Shown: one piece after another, positions 63,526 through 64,000 of the stretch
Position numbering within the stretch: the first letter of the stretch is position 1
Layout: each line of letters begins with the position of its first letter
The notes under the pieces: model-generated
The model's database searches: none
What the model saw: only the letters and a program-made list of their open reading frames with translations
What the model was told of the DNA's origin: nothing
Assembly: GCF_024362695.1 (NCBI RefSeq)
Contig: NW_026063254.1
Coordinates: forward strand, 124,001-188,000
Origin: Pectinophora gossypiella
Taxonomy: Eukaryota; Arthropoda; Insecta; Lepidoptera; Gelechiidae
DNA: 64,000 bases
Reading direction: 5' to 3'
Translations under genes and position numbers: made by a program

Positions 63526-64000
63526 CAGAAGCGGGATTAGTGGACTTGGATGAAGACAACGTGATGCGACGTTCACAACAAGACAATGCAAGTTTTGATT
63601 ATCACAATCAGAAGAAGATTATGATCATTATCACATTCGTGTGACCACGTGATGAAGATGTAGTCTACAGCCATGCCTGAATTTGGAGATGGACCTGAAC
63701 TTGAAGTGACCTGGACCTTGTTAATGATCGGCATCACTACATGCCGTAAGATATGATGGAGTGAACATCACAATATTTCCATACTGTCTGCAGTCGTGTT
63801 TGAAAATTATGGTACCTCAACTTGAAAACTGTTATTACGGTGAGTCGTTTTCATACTGGAACCTTATTGTTATTGACTTCATTGCTATGTGTATTTCCGT
63901 TTCTAATAATAAGGAAATTGTTTGTTTTTAAAATCAAAATTGACGAGACATATGGTGTCAACCCGTGTCAATCATACAACGTTTTCCAATCTGTTTTCAT
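63526..64000. other. Unassigned DNA to the end of the window
   Basis: No gene or repeat recognised. Confidence 0.5.

Overview
The window looks like a piece of a lepidopteran (moth or butterfly) nuclear genome made almost entirely of transposable elements. The reasons are AT-rich DNA, repeat tails of a kind I associate with Lepidoptera (forms such as GCCCGCGACTTCGTCCGCG, (GACA)n followed by a TTACTTTCGCATTTATAATA-like end, and LINE tails ending in TGATGATGA), a lepidopteran-type Ty3/gypsy gag, a BEL element, DIRS-like elements and an insect errantivirus-type env. I recognise no host gene, tRNA, rRNA or CRISPR array.

Layout. 1-6946: a long non-autonomous repeat ('repeat A', minus strand) split by a complete DIRS-like tyrosine-recombinase retrotransposon (DIRS-1, 413-5478). 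6950-11430: AT-rich DNA with a foldback element and a faint LINE relic. 11433-16511: an unclassified 5.1-kb element with perfect 36-bp terminal inverted repeats, holding helicase scraps, a LINE fragment with a 19-bp target duplication, a mariner relic and an RTE-like LINE. 16512-18440: LINE tails and a MITE. 18650-25350: a broken Ty3/gypsy element (two RS-rich gags, zinc knuckles, protease, integrase ends) split by a jockey/CR1-like LINE and followed by minisatellite arrays containing CCAAT boxes. 25360-27380: two more LINE fragments. 27383-42020: an errantivirus-type env relic split by a young BEL element (27836-41083, 505-bp LTRs with 2 differences), which is itself split by a 6.4-kb pogo-like DNA transposon (32826-39260) with an intact 967-residue transposase. 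43205-55321: a pair of 0.5-kb inverted repeats enclosing a full copy of repeat A, a second DIRS-like element (DIRS-2, minus strand), a partial repeat A, a DIRS-3 remnant and a foldback element. 56120-58260: a repeat family expanded into a tandem array. 58870-63525: a short foldback, then a 3.5-kb inverted-repeat element carrying a DIRS gag fused in frame to RT, with an hAT inserted in one arm.

The most interesting material is in the DIRS-like elements. DIRS-1 is complete (ITRs, internal complementary region, gag, RT/RNase H/methylase-like, YR), and the intact copy of repeat A at 45453 preserves its empty target site, so integration can be read as recombination at a shared ATT triplet. In DIRS-1 and DIRS-2 gag appears to be spliced: a small basic-then-acidic first exon ends in phase 1 and joins gag in frame. 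DIRS-3 keeps the same first exon and phase, and the 61.9-kb derivative keeps the matching acceptor phase. In three of the elements the intron holds tandem short palindromes, different in sequence but each with symmetric compensating substitutions and spaced about 26-41 bp. I know of no description of this feature; it is the main candidate here for something new.
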